A stretch of DNA of 64,000 nucleotides from the NCBI RefSeq assembly GCF_015999245.1, contig NZ_JAEAMR010000004.1, forward strand, positions 62,001 to 126,000. The letters run 5' to 3'. The notes below the pieces were generated by a model, which worked only from the letters and a program-made list of their open reading frames with translations, was not told the DNA's origin and did not search any database. Below are positions 1 through 8,987 of the stretch, in pieces. The position numbers and the translations under genes were made by a program. Position 1 is the first letter of the stretch, and every line of letters begins with the position of its first letter. This DNA comes from Streptomyces sp. AV19 (GTDB lineage Bacteria > Actinomycetota > Actinomycetes > Streptomycetales > Streptomycetaceae).

Positions 1-137
1 GTTCCCGTGGGGGTGGGTGTGTTCATGTCATACCCGTCCTGGAGGCGGACGAAAGGGGCGGGCGGTGCCGCAGCCGGTCCGGACCTGCGGAATACTGGCG
101 GGGCTTTTCGACCCCTGCAGAGCCGGAGAGGGCCACC

Positions 138-605
138 GTGCACCAGACCGACACGCCGTCGCCCGCGGAGGGCGAGGACCAGCCGTTCCTCGCCCTGGAG
201 CGCGAGCTGTCCGTGTTCCTGCGCCGCGCGCGGGCCACCTCCGGTGAGATGGCGCGCGAGGTCCACCCCGAGCTGGAGCCCGCGGCGTACGGACTCCTCG
301 TCCGCCTCGCCGACGCGGGGCGGCAGCGGGCGACGGACCTCGCGGGGTACTTCGGCGTCGGCAAGGCGACGATGAGCCGCCAGCTGCGGGCGCTGGACGA
401 GCTCGGGCTCGTGACCCGTTCCCCGGATCCGGCGGACGGACGGGCATCCCTCATCGACCTCACGGAGGAGGGCCGGGCCCGCTTCGCACGGGTGCGGGAG
501 GCGCGGCGCGGGGAGTACGTACGCCGGCTGGAGGGCTGGGACCGGGGGGAGATCGGCGAGCTGGCGCGGTTGTTGCACCAGTTGAACGTGAGTCTCGGGG
601 GGTAG
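138..605 (+). CDS. MarR-family transcriptional regulator
   Basis: A 155-residue winged-helix regulator. The central part (about residues 50-110) has the MarR pattern: a helix-turn-helix (TDLAGYFGVGKATMSRQLRALDELGLV) followed by the wing with the DPADGRA motif. MarR proteins bind DNA as dimers and usually repress neighbouring efflux or catabolic genes in response to small phenolic ligands; no ligand can be inferred. GTG was chosen because a purine-rich GGAGAGG lies just upstream. Nothing coding is seen in bases 1-137, so its regulated partner may lie outside the window. The gene on its right is convergent and separated by a large palindrome. Confidence 0.88.
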   Translation: MHQTDTPSPAEGEDQPFLALERELSVFLRRARATSGEMAREVHPELEPAAYGLLVRLADAGRQRATDLAGYFGVGKATMSRQLRALDELGLVTRSPDPADGRASLIDLTEEGRARFARVREARRGEYVRRLEGWDRGEIGELARLLHQLNVSLGG

Positions 606-610
606 AGAGC

Positions 611-855
611 CCCCGCCCCGCCCTTTCACCGTTTCTTGCGCTCCGCGCGGGTGCAACGCGGCTGCGCCGCGTTCGTCCTCAAACGCCGGACGGACTGAAT
701 TCGGCGCGCCGATCCAGCCCGTCCGGCGTTTGAGGACAACCGCGCGGAGCGCGATTTCAGGGGTCCAGGGGGCGAAGCCCCCGGTCAACGCGGCAAAGCC
801 GCGTTGCGGGCCCGGGGGCTTGCCCCGGAAGAAACGGTGAAAGGGCGGGGCGGGG
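611..855. repeat. Nested palindromic intergenic repeat, copy 1
   Basis: The whole gap between two convergent genes is a nested palindrome. Bases 611-637 are the exact reverse complement of 829-855 (27 bp, arm reading CCCTTTCACCGTTTCTT). Inside it 638-650 pairs with 740-752 (GCGCTCCGCGCGG), and 675-693 pairs exactly with 719-737 (GTCCTCAAACGCCGGACGG). Further GC-rich self-complementary stretches lie at about 765-825. The same arm and core sequences recur near 38.1-38.7 kb and 48.95-49.23 kb, also between convergent genes. A bidirectional transcription end or a non-autonomous repeat element are both possible. Confidence 0.85.
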
Positions 856-888
856 AGAAGCAACCACGGCCGCGGAACGCGGCCGAGG

Positions 889-1665
889 TCACAACTCCAC
901 GTACACCGCCGACGCATCGTCATGCACCTTCCCCCGCCGAAACGCCTCGCCCCGCACATCCGCCCGCTCCGCCGCCCGCACCCGGTCGATCAGGGCCCGG
1001 GGCCCGGACTTCGCCAGCAGGGCCAGGCACTCCGCCCAGTCGCCCGCGCGGAACACCTCCACCCACCGCGAAGCGCCATCGCTCAGCGCGGCCAGGGAGC
1101 GCACCCCGGAGCGCGGCACCGCTCCGGCGACCGCCCGCGACACCACCGCCGGATCGGCCGCCGCCGTGAAGAAGCCGCCCTCCGCGTTGCGTTGGGCATC
1201 CGTGACAGGGCCGCCGCCCGCCGCGAGCCGGGCGATGCGGTCGTCCAGGACGGCGGTGACGGCACCGTCCGCACCCTCCACCAGGAGCACGGAGTCGGAC
1301 AGCACCAGATACTCCACCCGCTCCTCGTCCCAGCGCGCCAGCACCACCGTGGCCTGAGGCGTGCGCCGGTGCGCGAGGTCGCACTCGTCCCCATGGGCGG
1401 CCGCCGTGCGGACGATCGCCGACGCGAGGCACTCCCGCAGGCTCATCTCCCGCCGGGCGGCGCACAGTTCCACCAGTGCGCCGCCCAAACGCGCCGTGAA
1501 CCAGGGAACACCGTGCACGCACCCGTCGTCGCCGTCCGGCGGCGGAGTCACCCCGTCCAGCAGGACCAGCGCGCCGCCCCGCCCGGAGGCGGGCAGGACG
1601 GCGGAGACGAAGTCCTCGTCGGGCCGGGACGGGTCACCCGGCCGACCGGCCAGTTCGATGCGCAT
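889..1665 (-). CDS. PP2C-like serine/threonine phosphatase-domain protein
   Basis: About 258 residues. The N-terminal part (PDEDFVSAVLPASGRGGALVLLDGVT) resembles the first metal-binding strand of PP2C/SpoIIE phosphatases, where the Asp of the LDG turn binds Mn/Mg. Later segments (RRTPQATVVLARW, YLVLSDSVLLV, AALSDGASRWVE) follow the beta-strand order of that fold with the DG pair in the SDGAS segment. ATG at 1665 was chosen because the longer open frame upstream has no homologous look. No signal peptide or membrane segment. It faces MarR convergently and the conservon divergently. Function is inferred from fold pattern only. Confidence 0.68.
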   Translation of the reverse strand: MRIELAGRPGDPSRPDEDFVSAVLPASGRGGALVLLDGVTPPPDGDDGCVHGVPWFTARLGGALVELCAARREMSLRECLASAIVRTAAAHGDECDLAHRRTPQATVVLARWDEERVEYLVLSDSVLLVEGADGAVTAVLDDRIARLAAGGGPVTDAQRNAEGGFFTAAADPAVVSRAVAGAVPRSGVRSLAALSDGASRWVEVFRAGDWAECLALLAKSGPRALIDRVRAAERADVRGEAFRRGKVHDDASAVYVEL

Positions 1666-1963
1666 GGGGCCAGTGTGCACGAGCCGTCGCACGGGCCGTG
1701 ATTTCCGCGGCGGTTGGCGCGCATCCTTCCGGCGCGCCGGGCGGTTTATCAGGTGGCGGTTGCCGGGGGAGGGCGCGGGGCGCGGACGCGAAACGCGGAC
1801 GACACCGACGAACACGGCAACTTCCGGGACGGAAGCCCACTCCTTCGAGTGGGCGGGCCGGTGACGGCCGCATGCCCTGCTGCCGTGCTGACAAGGTCCA
1901 CTTCAGCGCCAGGGGGTGGACGGACGGGACCGACGAGACCACACGAGCGGAATGTGAGCACCG

Positions 1964-4534
1964 GTGCGGAAGAAGCGGCTTCGGGGCGGCCAGCGAGAAC
2001 AGCAGACCACGGGCGTGCCCGAGCGCACCGCGCGCGCCCGCAACCGGCTGGCCACGTCCGTCGTGCTCGCCTCGCTGGCGGTCCTGGGGGCGGGGGCCCT
2101 GGGCATCGCCGACGCCTCGCGGGACGCCGGTGACTCCGGCCGGCTGGTCCCGCTGGCCGGGGCGGCCGACGACGCGGTGCGGCTGGCCCACACCCTGGCG
2201 GACGAGCGCGACGCCACCACGGCGTACGTGGCGGGCGGGCGCGGCGGCGTACCGGCCGCGCTCACCGCGCAGCGGGCCGCGGTGGACCGCAAGCTGGGCG
2301 CGTTCCTGACGGCCCGTTCGTCCCGCGCCGCGCTGCCCGCCGCCGTGCGCGAGCGGCTGGAGGAGCTGACCCGGCAGCGCCGCACGGCGCTGACCGGCGA
2401 CGCCGACGCGCTGACCGTCTTCCGCCAGTACACCGCCACCGTGCAGGCCCTGCACGGCGTCGCGGGCACCCTCGCGGCCCGGCTGCCGGCCCGGGCCGGG
2501 ACGGGCGACGCGGAGGCCGTGGCGCTGCTCGGCCGCGCCGTCGAGGAGGCGTCCGCCACCCGCGGCCTGCTCCTCGCCGCCCTCGCCGCCCGCGGCGGCC
2601 GGCCCGAACTCGCCGCCGCCGCGCAGCAGACCGACACCCGCGAGCGCGCCGCCCTCGCCGACTTCGCCCAACTCGCCCCCGCCAAGGCCAAGGACGCCTA
2701 CGCCCGGGCGGCGCAGTCCCACGACTCCGTCGCGGCCGAGAGCCGGCTGACCGCCCTGCTCACCGGGCCGCAGCCGCCGTCCGCCGCCCCCGCCGACGCC
2801 GAGGAGCTGCGCACGGCGCTGACCGCCCGGCTGGCCAGGATGCGCGGCGTCGAGTCCGACCTCGCCGCCGCCGAGGCCGGCCACCTGGAGCGGGTGCGGG
2901 ACCGGGACGTCACCGCGCTGCGCACCCGGGCCGGGCTCGTCGGCGCGTGCTTCCTCGTCGCCCTGCTGGCGGGCGTGCGCTCCACCCGCTCGGTGACCCG
3001 GCCGCTGGCCGCCCTGCGGCTCGGCGCCCGGCGCGTCTGCGCCGACCCGGCGGCCCGCGAGCCGGTGTCCGTCAAGGGGTGCGACGACGAGTTCGCCGAG
3101 ATCGCCCGGTCGGTCAACGTGCTGCACGGCACGGTCGTACGGCAGCGCGAGCGCATCGACCTGCTGGAGGGCGAACGCGCCCGGCTGGACGGCGCCCGGC
3201 AGGACCTGGCCGTGGAGCGCGACGCCCTGCGCGAGCGCGACCGGCAGCGGGACGCCGAGGCCGCCCGCACCGCCGGGCGCGCGCACAGCACCTGCGCGAG
3301 CCTGTCGCTGCGCACCTTGGGCCTCGTCGAGCGGCAGCTGACCGTCATCGAGGCGATGGAGGCCCACGAGGCGGACCCCGACCGGCTGGACGTCCTCTTC
3401 AAGCTCGACCACCTCGCCACCCGGATGCGCCGGCACAGCGAGAACCTGCTGGTCCTCGCCGGGTCCGAGCACGCCGGCGGGCACGCGGGGGCGGTGCCGC
3501 TGCTGGACGTGCTGCGCGCCTCCGTCAGCGAGATCGACCGCTACGAGCGGGTGCGCATCCAGTCGCTGCCCGCCCGCGCCCAGCTCGCCGGCTTCGCCTC
3601 GGACGACATCAGCCACCTGGTGGCCGAACTCCTGGAGAACGCCACGGCGTTCTCGCCGCCGGACGTGCCGGTGCAGGTCTCCGGCTGGCTGCTGGAGAAC
3701 GGCGACGTGATGCTCTCCATCCAGGACGAGGGCATCGGCATGGCCCCCGACCGGCTGGAGGAGATCAACTCCCTGCTGGCGCAGGGCGACCCGGAGCCGC
3801 CGGGCGCACGGGTCCCCGGCCACGCGGACGACGCCGTGATGGGCCTCGGCCTGTACGTCGTCGCGCGGCTCGCCGCCCGGCACGCGGTCCGCGTGCAGCT
3901 GCGCGAGCAGCGGCCCGGCGGCATCACGGCCGTCGTGGTGCTGCCCGCCCGGCTGCTGCCCGCCGCACCGCCGGCCGTCACCGACCCGCAGGCCGCGCCG
4001 CCGGTCCCGGGCACCTCGACCGCGCCCCCCGTCCACTTCCCGGGCGCGGCCGCCGAGGCCAACTCCCACCAGCTTCCCGGACGTTCACGGCGCATGGCGG
4101 GCTTCGCCCCGCAGCCCGTGGCGTCCGGCCCGCCGGACGAGGCGACCATCCAGCTGATCGTCCCGCCCGGGGTGCGGTCGGTGGTGCCGGAGCAGCGTCC
4201 GGCCGCCCCCGGACCCCACCCCGGACCCCAGGCGGCCGTCGGCCGGCACGCCAGGCCGCCGGCCCCGGAACCACCGCCGTCCCATGCCGGCGCCATGACC
4301 GGCAACGGGCTGCCCAAGCGCACCCCCCGCACCGTTCCGCAGCCGCCGCCGGTGCAGCGGATGCGCAGGGGCGTGGACGCGGAGGCGCTGCGCGCCAAAC
4401 TCGCCGGCTTCCAGCAAGGGGCTCGGGAGGGACGGCGCGACGTGGCGCAGGAGCTCGCCGGGCAGCGTGAGAGTGATCAGCGTCGAGCCGGGACGCCGAA
4501 CGACGGCGGCGATGTCGAGGAGGCACGCGGTTGA
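1964..4534 (+). CDS. cvnA: Conservon sensor-like histidine kinase (CvnA type)
   Basis: 856 residues. An N-terminal membrane segment (about residues 28-48) is followed by a long extracytoplasmic helical region of nitrate/nitrite-sensing (NIT) type, a second membrane segment near residues 325-342, a HAMP-like linker and a GHKL ATPase: N box (ELLENATAFSPP), G1 (DEGIGM) and G2 (GLGLYVV). The region where a phosphorylated His would sit reads LSLRTLGLVERQL, so no canonical H box is seen. The last 200 residues are Pro/Ala-rich. Conservons are actinobacterial four-gene modules in which CvnA, B, C and D form a membrane complex resembling eukaryotic G-protein signalling. It overlaps cvnB by 4 bp. Confidence 0.92.
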   Translation: MRKKRLRGGQREQQTTGVPERTARARNRLATSVVLASLAVLGAGALGIADASRDAGDSGRLVPLAGAADDAVRLAHTLADERDATTAYVAGGRGGVPAALTAQRAAVDRKLGAFLTARSSRAALPAAVRERLEELTRQRRTALTGDADALTVFRQYTATVQALHGVAGTLAARLPARAGTGDAEAVALLGRAVEEASATRGLLLAALAARGGRPELAAAAQQTDTRERAALADFAQLAPAKAKDAYARAAQSHDSVAAESRLTALLTGPQPPSAAPADAEELRTALTARLARMRGVESDLAAAEAGHLERVRDRDVTALRTRAGLVGACFLVALLAGVRSTRSVTRPLAALRLGARRVCADPAAREPVSVKGCDDEFAEIARSVNVLHGTVVRQRERIDLLEGERARLDGARQDLAVERDALRERDRQRDAEAARTAGRAHSTCASLSLRTLGLVERQLTVIEAMEAHEADPDRLDVLFKLDHLATRMRRHSENLLVLAGSEHAGGHAGAVPLLDVLRASVSEIDRYERVRIQSLPARAQLAGFASDDISHLVAELLENATAFSPPDVPVQVSGWLLENGDVMLSIQDEGIGMAPDRLEEINSLLAQGDPEPPGARVPGHADDAVMGLGLYVVARLAARHAVRVQLREQRPGGITAVVVLPARLLPAAPPAVTDPQAAPPVPGTSTAPPVHFPGAAAEANSHQLPGRSRRMAGFAPQPVASGPPDEATIQLIVPPGVRSVVPEQRPAAPGPHPGPQAAVGRHARPPAPEPPPSHAGAMTGNGLPKRTPRTVPQPPPVQRMRRGVDAEALRAKLAGFQQGAREGRRDVAQELAGQRESDQRRAGTPNDGGDVEEARG

Positions 4535-5058
4535 CTGCATTTTCCGGAGGGGCGACCCCCGTCACCCCCATCGTCACCGGCCCGCACGGCGGCGCCGGCT
4601 ACGGGCTGAGCCACGAGGCCCGCAACCTGCACTGGCTGCTGACCGACGTGGTCGAGGAGGTGCCCGGCGTCCGGTCGGTCGCCGTCGTCTCCTCCGACGG
4701 TCTGCTGCTGCTCTCCTCCGACCCGGAGGGGCAGCGCGTCGGCGGGAGCCTGCCGGAGGGCCCGCGGCACTCCACGGCCGACCTCGCCACCATCGTCGCG
4801 GGCCTGGGCAGCCTGACCACCGGGGCCGCGGCGCTGATGGACGGGGGCACGGTCAAGCAGACGATGGTGGCCATGGAGGAGGGCAGCCTGTTCGTGATGA
4901 CCATCAGCGACGGGTCACTGCTCGGCGTCCACACCACGCCGGACTGCGACATGAGCGTCGTCGCCTACCACATGGCGCTCTTCGTCGGCCGGGCCGGGCA
5001 CGTGCTCACCCCCGAACTCCGCAGGGAGCTGCGGCAGTCGGTGGAGGCCGTCCGGTGA
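4531..5058 (+). CDS. cvnB: Conservon roadblock/LC7 protein (CvnB type)
   Basis: 175 residues with a roadblock/LC7 fold: LLTDVVEEVPGVRSVAVVSSDGLLLLSS at the start, then ATIVAGLGSLTTGAAALM and a C-terminal strand set (LFVMTISDGSLLGVHT). Roadblock proteins regulate small Ras-like GTPases (MglB type), and in conservons CvnB works with the GTPase CvnD. The start is TTG at 4531, overlapping the cvnA stop (TTGA) and preceded by GAGGAGG, which points to translational coupling. Its stop overlaps the cvnC start as GTGA. Confidence 0.92.
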   Translation: MTAFSGGATPVTPIVTGPHGGAGYGLSHEARNLHWLLTDVVEEVPGVRSVAVVSSDGLLLLSSDPEGQRVGGSLPEGPRHSTADLATIVAGLGSLTTGAAALMDGGTVKQTMVAMEEGSLFVMTISDGSLLGVHTTPDCDMSVVAYHMALFVGRAGHVLTPELRRELRQSVEAVR

Positions 5059-5414
5059 GCGGAACGCGCACCTCGGCGCGCGTGCGCCCGTATTCGTTCA
5101 CCGGCGGGCGCCCCCCGTGCGGACACGTCCTCCAGCTGGAGACCTTCGTGCAGGCCCCGCCCCCCACGGCGGACGGGGAGGGATTCATCGCCCGGGCGCT
5201 CCCGGAGGTCCGCGCCATCGTCGGCCTGTGCCGCGGACTGCGCTCCGTCGCCGAGGTCTCCGCGCTGCTCAAGATGCCGCTGGGCGTGGTCCGCGTCCTC
5301 CTCGGCGACTTGGCCGACCAGGGAAGAATCCGCGTCTACGGCCCCGGTCACGGCACCGGCCGGCCCGACCGCGCGCTGCTCGAAAGGGTGCAGTGTGGAC
5401 TTCGCAGGATCTGA
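5055..5414 (+). CDS. cvnC: Conservon DUF742 protein (CvnC type)
   Basis: 119 residues. Short N-terminal segment RVRPYSFTGGRP, then a winged-helix-like DUF742 body (FIARALPEVRAIVGLCRGLRSVAEVSALLKMPLGVVRVLLGDLADQGRIRVY). DUF742 proteins are the third component of conservons; their biochemical role is unsettled. GTG at 5055 overlaps the cvnB stop by four bases, and the 3' end overlaps the cvnD start by 20 bases, so the four genes are almost certainly one transcript. Confidence 0.93.
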   Translation: MSGTRTSARVRPYSFTGGRPPCGHVLQLETFVQAPPPTADGEGFIARALPEVRAIVGLCRGLRSVAEVSALLKMPLGVVRVLLGDLADQGRIRVYGPGHGTGRPDRALLERVQCGLRRI

Positions 5415-6177
5415 CACCATAACGGGACCGGAACCGGCCCGGGAGAAGCCGGACCCCGGCCGCACCCGGGCCCCCGCCGCCACGAAGATCGTCGTCGCGG
5501 GCGGCTTCGGCGTCGGCAAGACGACGTTCGTCGGCTCGGTCTCGGAGATCACCCCGCTGCGCACCGAGGCCGTGATGACGATCGCCGGCGAGGAGGTGGA
5601 CGACGCCGTCGCCGTCCCGGAGAAGGACACCACCACCGTCGCCATGGACTTCGGGCGGATCACGCTCGAACCGGACCTGGTCCTCTACCTGTTCGGCACG
5701 CCGGGCCAGAAACGGTTCTGGTTCATGTGGGACGACCTGGTGCGCGGGGCCATCGGCGCGGTGGTCATGTGCGACACCCGGCGGCTGGAGGACTGCTTCC
5801 CGGCCCTCGACTACTTCGAGAGCAGCGGCCTGCCGTACATCGTCGCCGTCAACCACTTCGAGGGCACGCCCCGGTACGAGGCGGAGGCGGTGCGCGAGGC
5901 GCTGTCCCTGGCCACCGGCATCCCGGTGCTGATCATGGACGCCCGGAAGCGGATCACCGTGGTCGAGTCCCTGCTGACGCTCGTCGGCCGCGCCCTCGAC
6001 GTCACCCCCGAACCGGGCTACCGCGTTCCCCCGGGGGGCGCCGCCCCCCGCAGCGGCTTCGCCGCGGGCCGGACCCCCGGCCACTGTGCCGCCCCGGGGG
6101 ACACCCTCCGGACCCCCGGCCGCGACCACGGGTCCACGGGGCACGCCGGACCGGCGATGCGAGGCGAAGCCCAGTAA
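5395..6177 (+). CDS. cvnD: Conservon Ras-like GTPase (CvnD type)
   Basis: 260 residues. The P loop GGFGVGKTT lies at residues 36-44; the switch-II equivalent is LFGTPGQKRFWFMWDD; the guanine-specificity motif appears as NHFE rather than NKxD, which is usual in this bacterial family. Such proteins bind GTP and are controlled by the roadblock protein CvnB. The last roughly 55 residues (PPGGAAPRS onward) are low-complexity and GC-driven and may not fold. GTG start within the end of cvnC. A flavin monooxygenase gene follows after 36 bp, suggesting co-transcription. Confidence 0.93.
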   Translation: MDFAGSDTITGPEPAREKPDPGRTRAPAATKIVVAGGFGVGKTTFVGSVSEITPLRTEAVMTIAGEEVDDAVAVPEKDTTTVAMDFGRITLEPDLVLYLFGTPGQKRFWFMWDDLVRGAIGAVVMCDTRRLEDCFPALDYFESSGLPYIVAVNHFEGTPRYEAEAVREALSLATGIPVLIMDARKRITVVESLLTLVGRALDVTPEPGYRVPPGGAAPRSGFAAGRTPGHCAAPGDTLRTPGRDHGSTGHAGPAMRGEAQ

Positions 6178-6213
6178 CACGGCGCACGACAGGGATCCAC
6201 GAGACAGGGAGCC

Positions 6214-7497
6214 ATGCGACGGATCCTCATAGTCGGGGCCGGCCAGTCCGGCCTCCAGCTCGCCCTCGGCCTCCAGGCCCGGGGGTACGACGTGACGCTC
6301 GTCTCCAGCCGTACGGCCGACGAGACGCGCTCCGGGCGGGTCACCTCGACCCAGGTCATGTTCGCCTCCGCCCTCGCCCGCGAGCGCGAGCTCGGCCTCG
6401 ACTTCTGGAGCGGCCGCGCCCCGCGCATCGAGGGGCTCGGCGTCTCGGTGGCCGGGCCGCCCGGCCCGGGCGGGACAGGGCGGGTGCGGCGCATCGTCGA
6501 CTGGGTCGGCCGCCTGGAGGGCTGCGCCCAGTCCGTGGACCAGCGGCTGAAGATGGCCGGCTGGCTGGAGACCTTCGCCGCGCGCGGCGGCCGGCTCGTG
6601 GTGCACGGCGTCTCGGCCTGCGACCTCGACTACTTCGCGCGCCGCTACGACCTGGTGCTGGTCGCCGCGGGCAAGGGCGAACTGGCCGGCCTCTTCCCCC
6701 GGGACGCGGCCCGCTCGCCGTACACCGCCCCGCAGCGCTGCCTCGCCCTGGCGTACGTGCACGGCCTGGGCCCGCGCCCGGAGCACCCGGAGTACGACGC
6801 GGTGCGCTGCAACATCGTGCCGGGCGTGGGGGAGTTGCTGGTGATACCCGCGCTCACGCTGTCCGGCCGGGCCGACATCCTCTTCTGGGAGGGCCTGCCC
6901 GGCGGGCCGCTCGACGTCTTCCGCACGGTGGACGGCCCCGCCGAGCACCTGGCGCGGATGCTGGCGCTGGTGGAACGGTTCACGCCGTGGGAGTACGGGC
7001 GGGCCACCGAGGTCGAACTCACCGACGCGGGCGCCACGCTGGCCGGCCGCTACACGCCGGTCGTCCGCGACCCGGTCGGGCGGCTGCCGTCGGGCGGGCT
7101 CGTGCTGGGGGCCGGCGACGCGGTCGTCGTCAACGACCCGGTCACCACGCAGGGCGCCAACTCGGCGGCCCGGTGCGCCGCTTCGTACCTGGAGTCGATC
7201 GTGGAGCACGGGGACGAGCCGTTCGACGAGGCGTGGATGCGCTCCGCGTTCGACCGCTGGTGGGCGGCGGACGCCCGGCACGCCACGCGGTGGACCAACG
7301 CGATGCTGGCCCCCGCGCCCGGCCACCTGCGGCGGCTGATCGGCGCCGCGGCCGGGCTCCAGCCGGTCGCCGACCGCTTCGCCAACGGCTTCGCGGACCC
7401 CGCCGACTTCGAGGGCTGGCTCTTCGAGGAGGCGGCGGCGGAGGCGTATCTGCGGGAGGTGGTGCGGGAGGTCAGCCCGTCCCCGTCCGGCGCGTGA
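6214..7497 (+). CDS. Styrene/indole monooxygenase-like FAD oxidoreductase
   Basis: 427 residues. N-terminal FAD-binding Rossmann motif (ILIVGAGQSGLQLALGL, glycines at 8, 10 and 13) followed by a substrate/FAD domain and the second FAD motif GAGDAVVVNDPVTTQGANSA. The GAGQSGLQLA form and overall length fit the StyA group of two-component flavoprotein monooxygenases, which take FADH2 from a separate reductase. No reductase gene is nearby. It starts 36 bp after cvnD with a purine-rich site (GACAGGGAG), so it looks like the output gene of the conservon operon, a place where other conservons carry cytochrome P450 genes. The substrate is unknown. Its 3' end overlaps the convergent wall hydrolase by 26 bp. 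Confidence 0.85.
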   Translation: MRRILIVGAGQSGLQLALGLQARGYDVTLVSSRTADETRSGRVTSTQVMFASALARERELGLDFWSGRAPRIEGLGVSVAGPPGPGGTGRVRRIVDWVGRLEGCAQSVDQRLKMAGWLETFAARGGRLVVHGVSACDLDYFARRYDLVLVAAGKGELAGLFPRDAARSPYTAPQRCLALAYVHGLGPRPEHPEYDAVRCNIVPGVGELLVIPALTLSGRADILFWEGLPGGPLDVFRTVDGPAEHLARMLALVERFTPWEYGRATEVELTDAGATLAGRYTPVVRDPVGRLPSGGLVLGAGDAVVVNDPVTTQGANSAARCAASYLESIVEHGDEPFDEAWMRSAFDRWWAADARHATRWTNAMLAPAPGHLRRLIGAAAGLQPVADRFANGFADPADFEGWLFEEAAAEAYLREVVREVSPSPSGA

Positions 7498-8581
7498 GCG
7501 CGGGGGCGCTCTCCAGGAGGACGGGCAGGGGCGGGGCGAGCGGATCGTCGCCCGCGTCCGGTCGTACGGCCCCCAGCAGCGGGTTGGCGGCGATCGGCGA
7601 GAGCCGCACCGTCGTGCCCGGCCGGGGCGCCTGTATGACCTTGCCGTCGCCGACGTAGAGGGCCACATGGGTGGCGCCCTGGAAGTAGACCACCAGGTCG
7701 CCGGGGCGCAGCCGGTCCAGCGGCACCTTGGGCAGCGACCGCCACTGCTCCTGGCTGGTGCGGGGGATGGCGCTGCCCGCGTGGGCCCAGGCCTGGGAGG
7801 TGAGGCCCGAGCAGTCGAAGGACGCCGGGCCCGCCGAGCCCCACACGTAGGGCTTGCCGAGCTGCTGGTAGGCGAAGTCGACGGCCATCGCGCCGTGCTG
7901 CGTGGGCGGGGGCGGCGGGCCGCCGGCCAGGGGGCGTGCCGGGACGTCGTGCTCCTCCAGGCGCCGCAGCTCGGCCAGTTGGGCCGGGGTCAGCGCGGCG
8001 AGCAGCTTCTCCACCTCGTCGAGCCTGCCGCGGGCGGTGTCGCGCTGCTTCTGCTTCCGCTCGGCGAGGCCGATCTGGACGTCGAGGGCCTCGCGGGCCC
8101 GGCGGGCGAGCCCCGAGATGCGCTGCGCGCCGTCCGCGAGCCTGCCGAGGGTGCCGGCCCGGCGGCCGGCCGCGCGCCTGAGCTCGTGGCGGCGGTCCAG
8201 CGCGGGCTGCGGGTCGGCGGTGAACAGGAAGGTGACGACGGGGGAGAGGGCCTCGGCGGTGCCCCGGTACTGCTCGCGGGCCAGCCGGCCCGCCTCGTCG
8301 CGGCTGTCGGCCAGGTCGGTCCTGGCCCGGGCCAGCTCCTCCTCCGAGCGGGCGACCGCCGCGCGCTGCAGGCGCAGCTTCGCGTCGGTGGCCTCGTACG
8401 CCTTCGTCGCCTCCTCGGCGGACCGGTGGAGGGTGCGCAGCCGGCCGAGCAGGGTGCTGACGGACTGGCCGGGCGGCGGGTCGGCGTGGCCGCGGGGGGC
8501 GGGGGCGGACAGGGTGACGGCGGCGGTCAGCAGCACGGCGCACAAGCGACGCACCAGCCGTCCTGACGGCCGTCCTGACAC
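7472..8581 (-). CDS. Secreted NlpC/P60 peptidoglycan endopeptidase with coiled coil
   Basis: 369 residues. Signal peptide (RLCAVLLTAAVTLSAPAPRGHA), then a long charged coiled-coil region (about residues 38-205), then an NlpC/P60 domain: AVDFAYQQLGKPYVWGSAGPASFDCSGLTSQAW with catalytic Cys257, and GDLVVYFQGATHVALYVGDGKVIQAP with the catalytic His. This is the RipA/SCO-type D,L-endopeptidase architecture, cleaving stem peptides of peptidoglycan during growth or division. A C-terminal extension of about 40 residues follows. No cyclic-di-AMP riboswitch was recognised upstream. Confidence 0.9.
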   Translation of the reverse strand: MSGRPSGRLVRRLCAVLLTAAVTLSAPAPRGHADPPPGQSVSTLLGRLRTLHRSAEEATKAYEATDAKLRLQRAAVARSEEELARARTDLADSRDEAGRLAREQYRGTAEALSPVVTFLFTADPQPALDRRHELRRAAGRRAGTLGRLADGAQRISGLARRAREALDVQIGLAERKQKQRDTARGRLDEVEKLLAALTPAQLAELRRLEEHDVPARPLAGGPPPPPTQHGAMAVDFAYQQLGKPYVWGSAGPASFDCSGLTSQAWAHAGSAIPRTSQEQWRSLPKVPLDRLRPGDLVVYFQGATHVALYVGDGKVIQAPRPGTTVRLSPIAANPLLGAVRPDAGDDPLAPPLPVLLESAPALTRRTGTG

Positions 8582-8693
8582 GGGTTCACCTCCGGGGCCG
8601 GGGTCCGGTCGGACCTCGGGAGGATCGTGTCATGCGGCAGTAGCACTATTGGTGCGTATTGGCCACGCCTGGGCCCGAAACCGCCCAATGCGG

Positions 8694-8978
8694 TCAATCT
8701 GCCGGACGGTTGGTTGCCGGTCGCGACCAGGGCCACCGCGGGCCGGTGCTCCGCCGCCCCTCGGGGTCGTGGACGTACTTCCAGCCCCTCGGCAGCCCGA
8801 GCCGGCGCGTGGTGCCGGCCTGGACCCGCCGGTAGACCAGGACGGTGGGCGGACCGCCGTCCGCGTCGGGCACCGGCACCTCGTAGACCTTGGGCGGATG
8901 CCCCGTGGGCCCCAGCAGCACCGGCAGTACCCGTCCGTCCAGGGGCCCGCCCTCGAAGGGCACGTCTTCGCTTCGCAC
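8694..8978 (-). CDS. Small conserved hypothetical protein
   Basis: 94 residues from a GTG start ([23 protein letters not shown]...). The [11 protein letters not shown] opening and the [27 protein letters not shown] part look like a compact beta protein, and I recall similar short proteins in streptomycetes without known function. There is no signal peptide, metal-binding cluster or membrane segment. It sits 9 bp downstream of the TetR gene on the same strand, so it is probably co-transcribed with it. Confidence 0.6.
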   Translation of the reverse strand: MRSEDVPFEGGPLDGRVLPVLLGPTGHPPKVYEVPVPDADGGPPTVLVYRRVQAGTTRRLGLPRGWKYVHDPEGRRSTGPRWPWSRPATNRPAD

Positions 8979-8987
8979 GCCCCGAGC

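Noticed and set aside
7472..7497. Overlap of convergent genes as a sign of a wrong stop or frameshift
   Set aside because: Both C termini are plausible and reading frames are intact; a 26-bp convergent overlap is not unusual.
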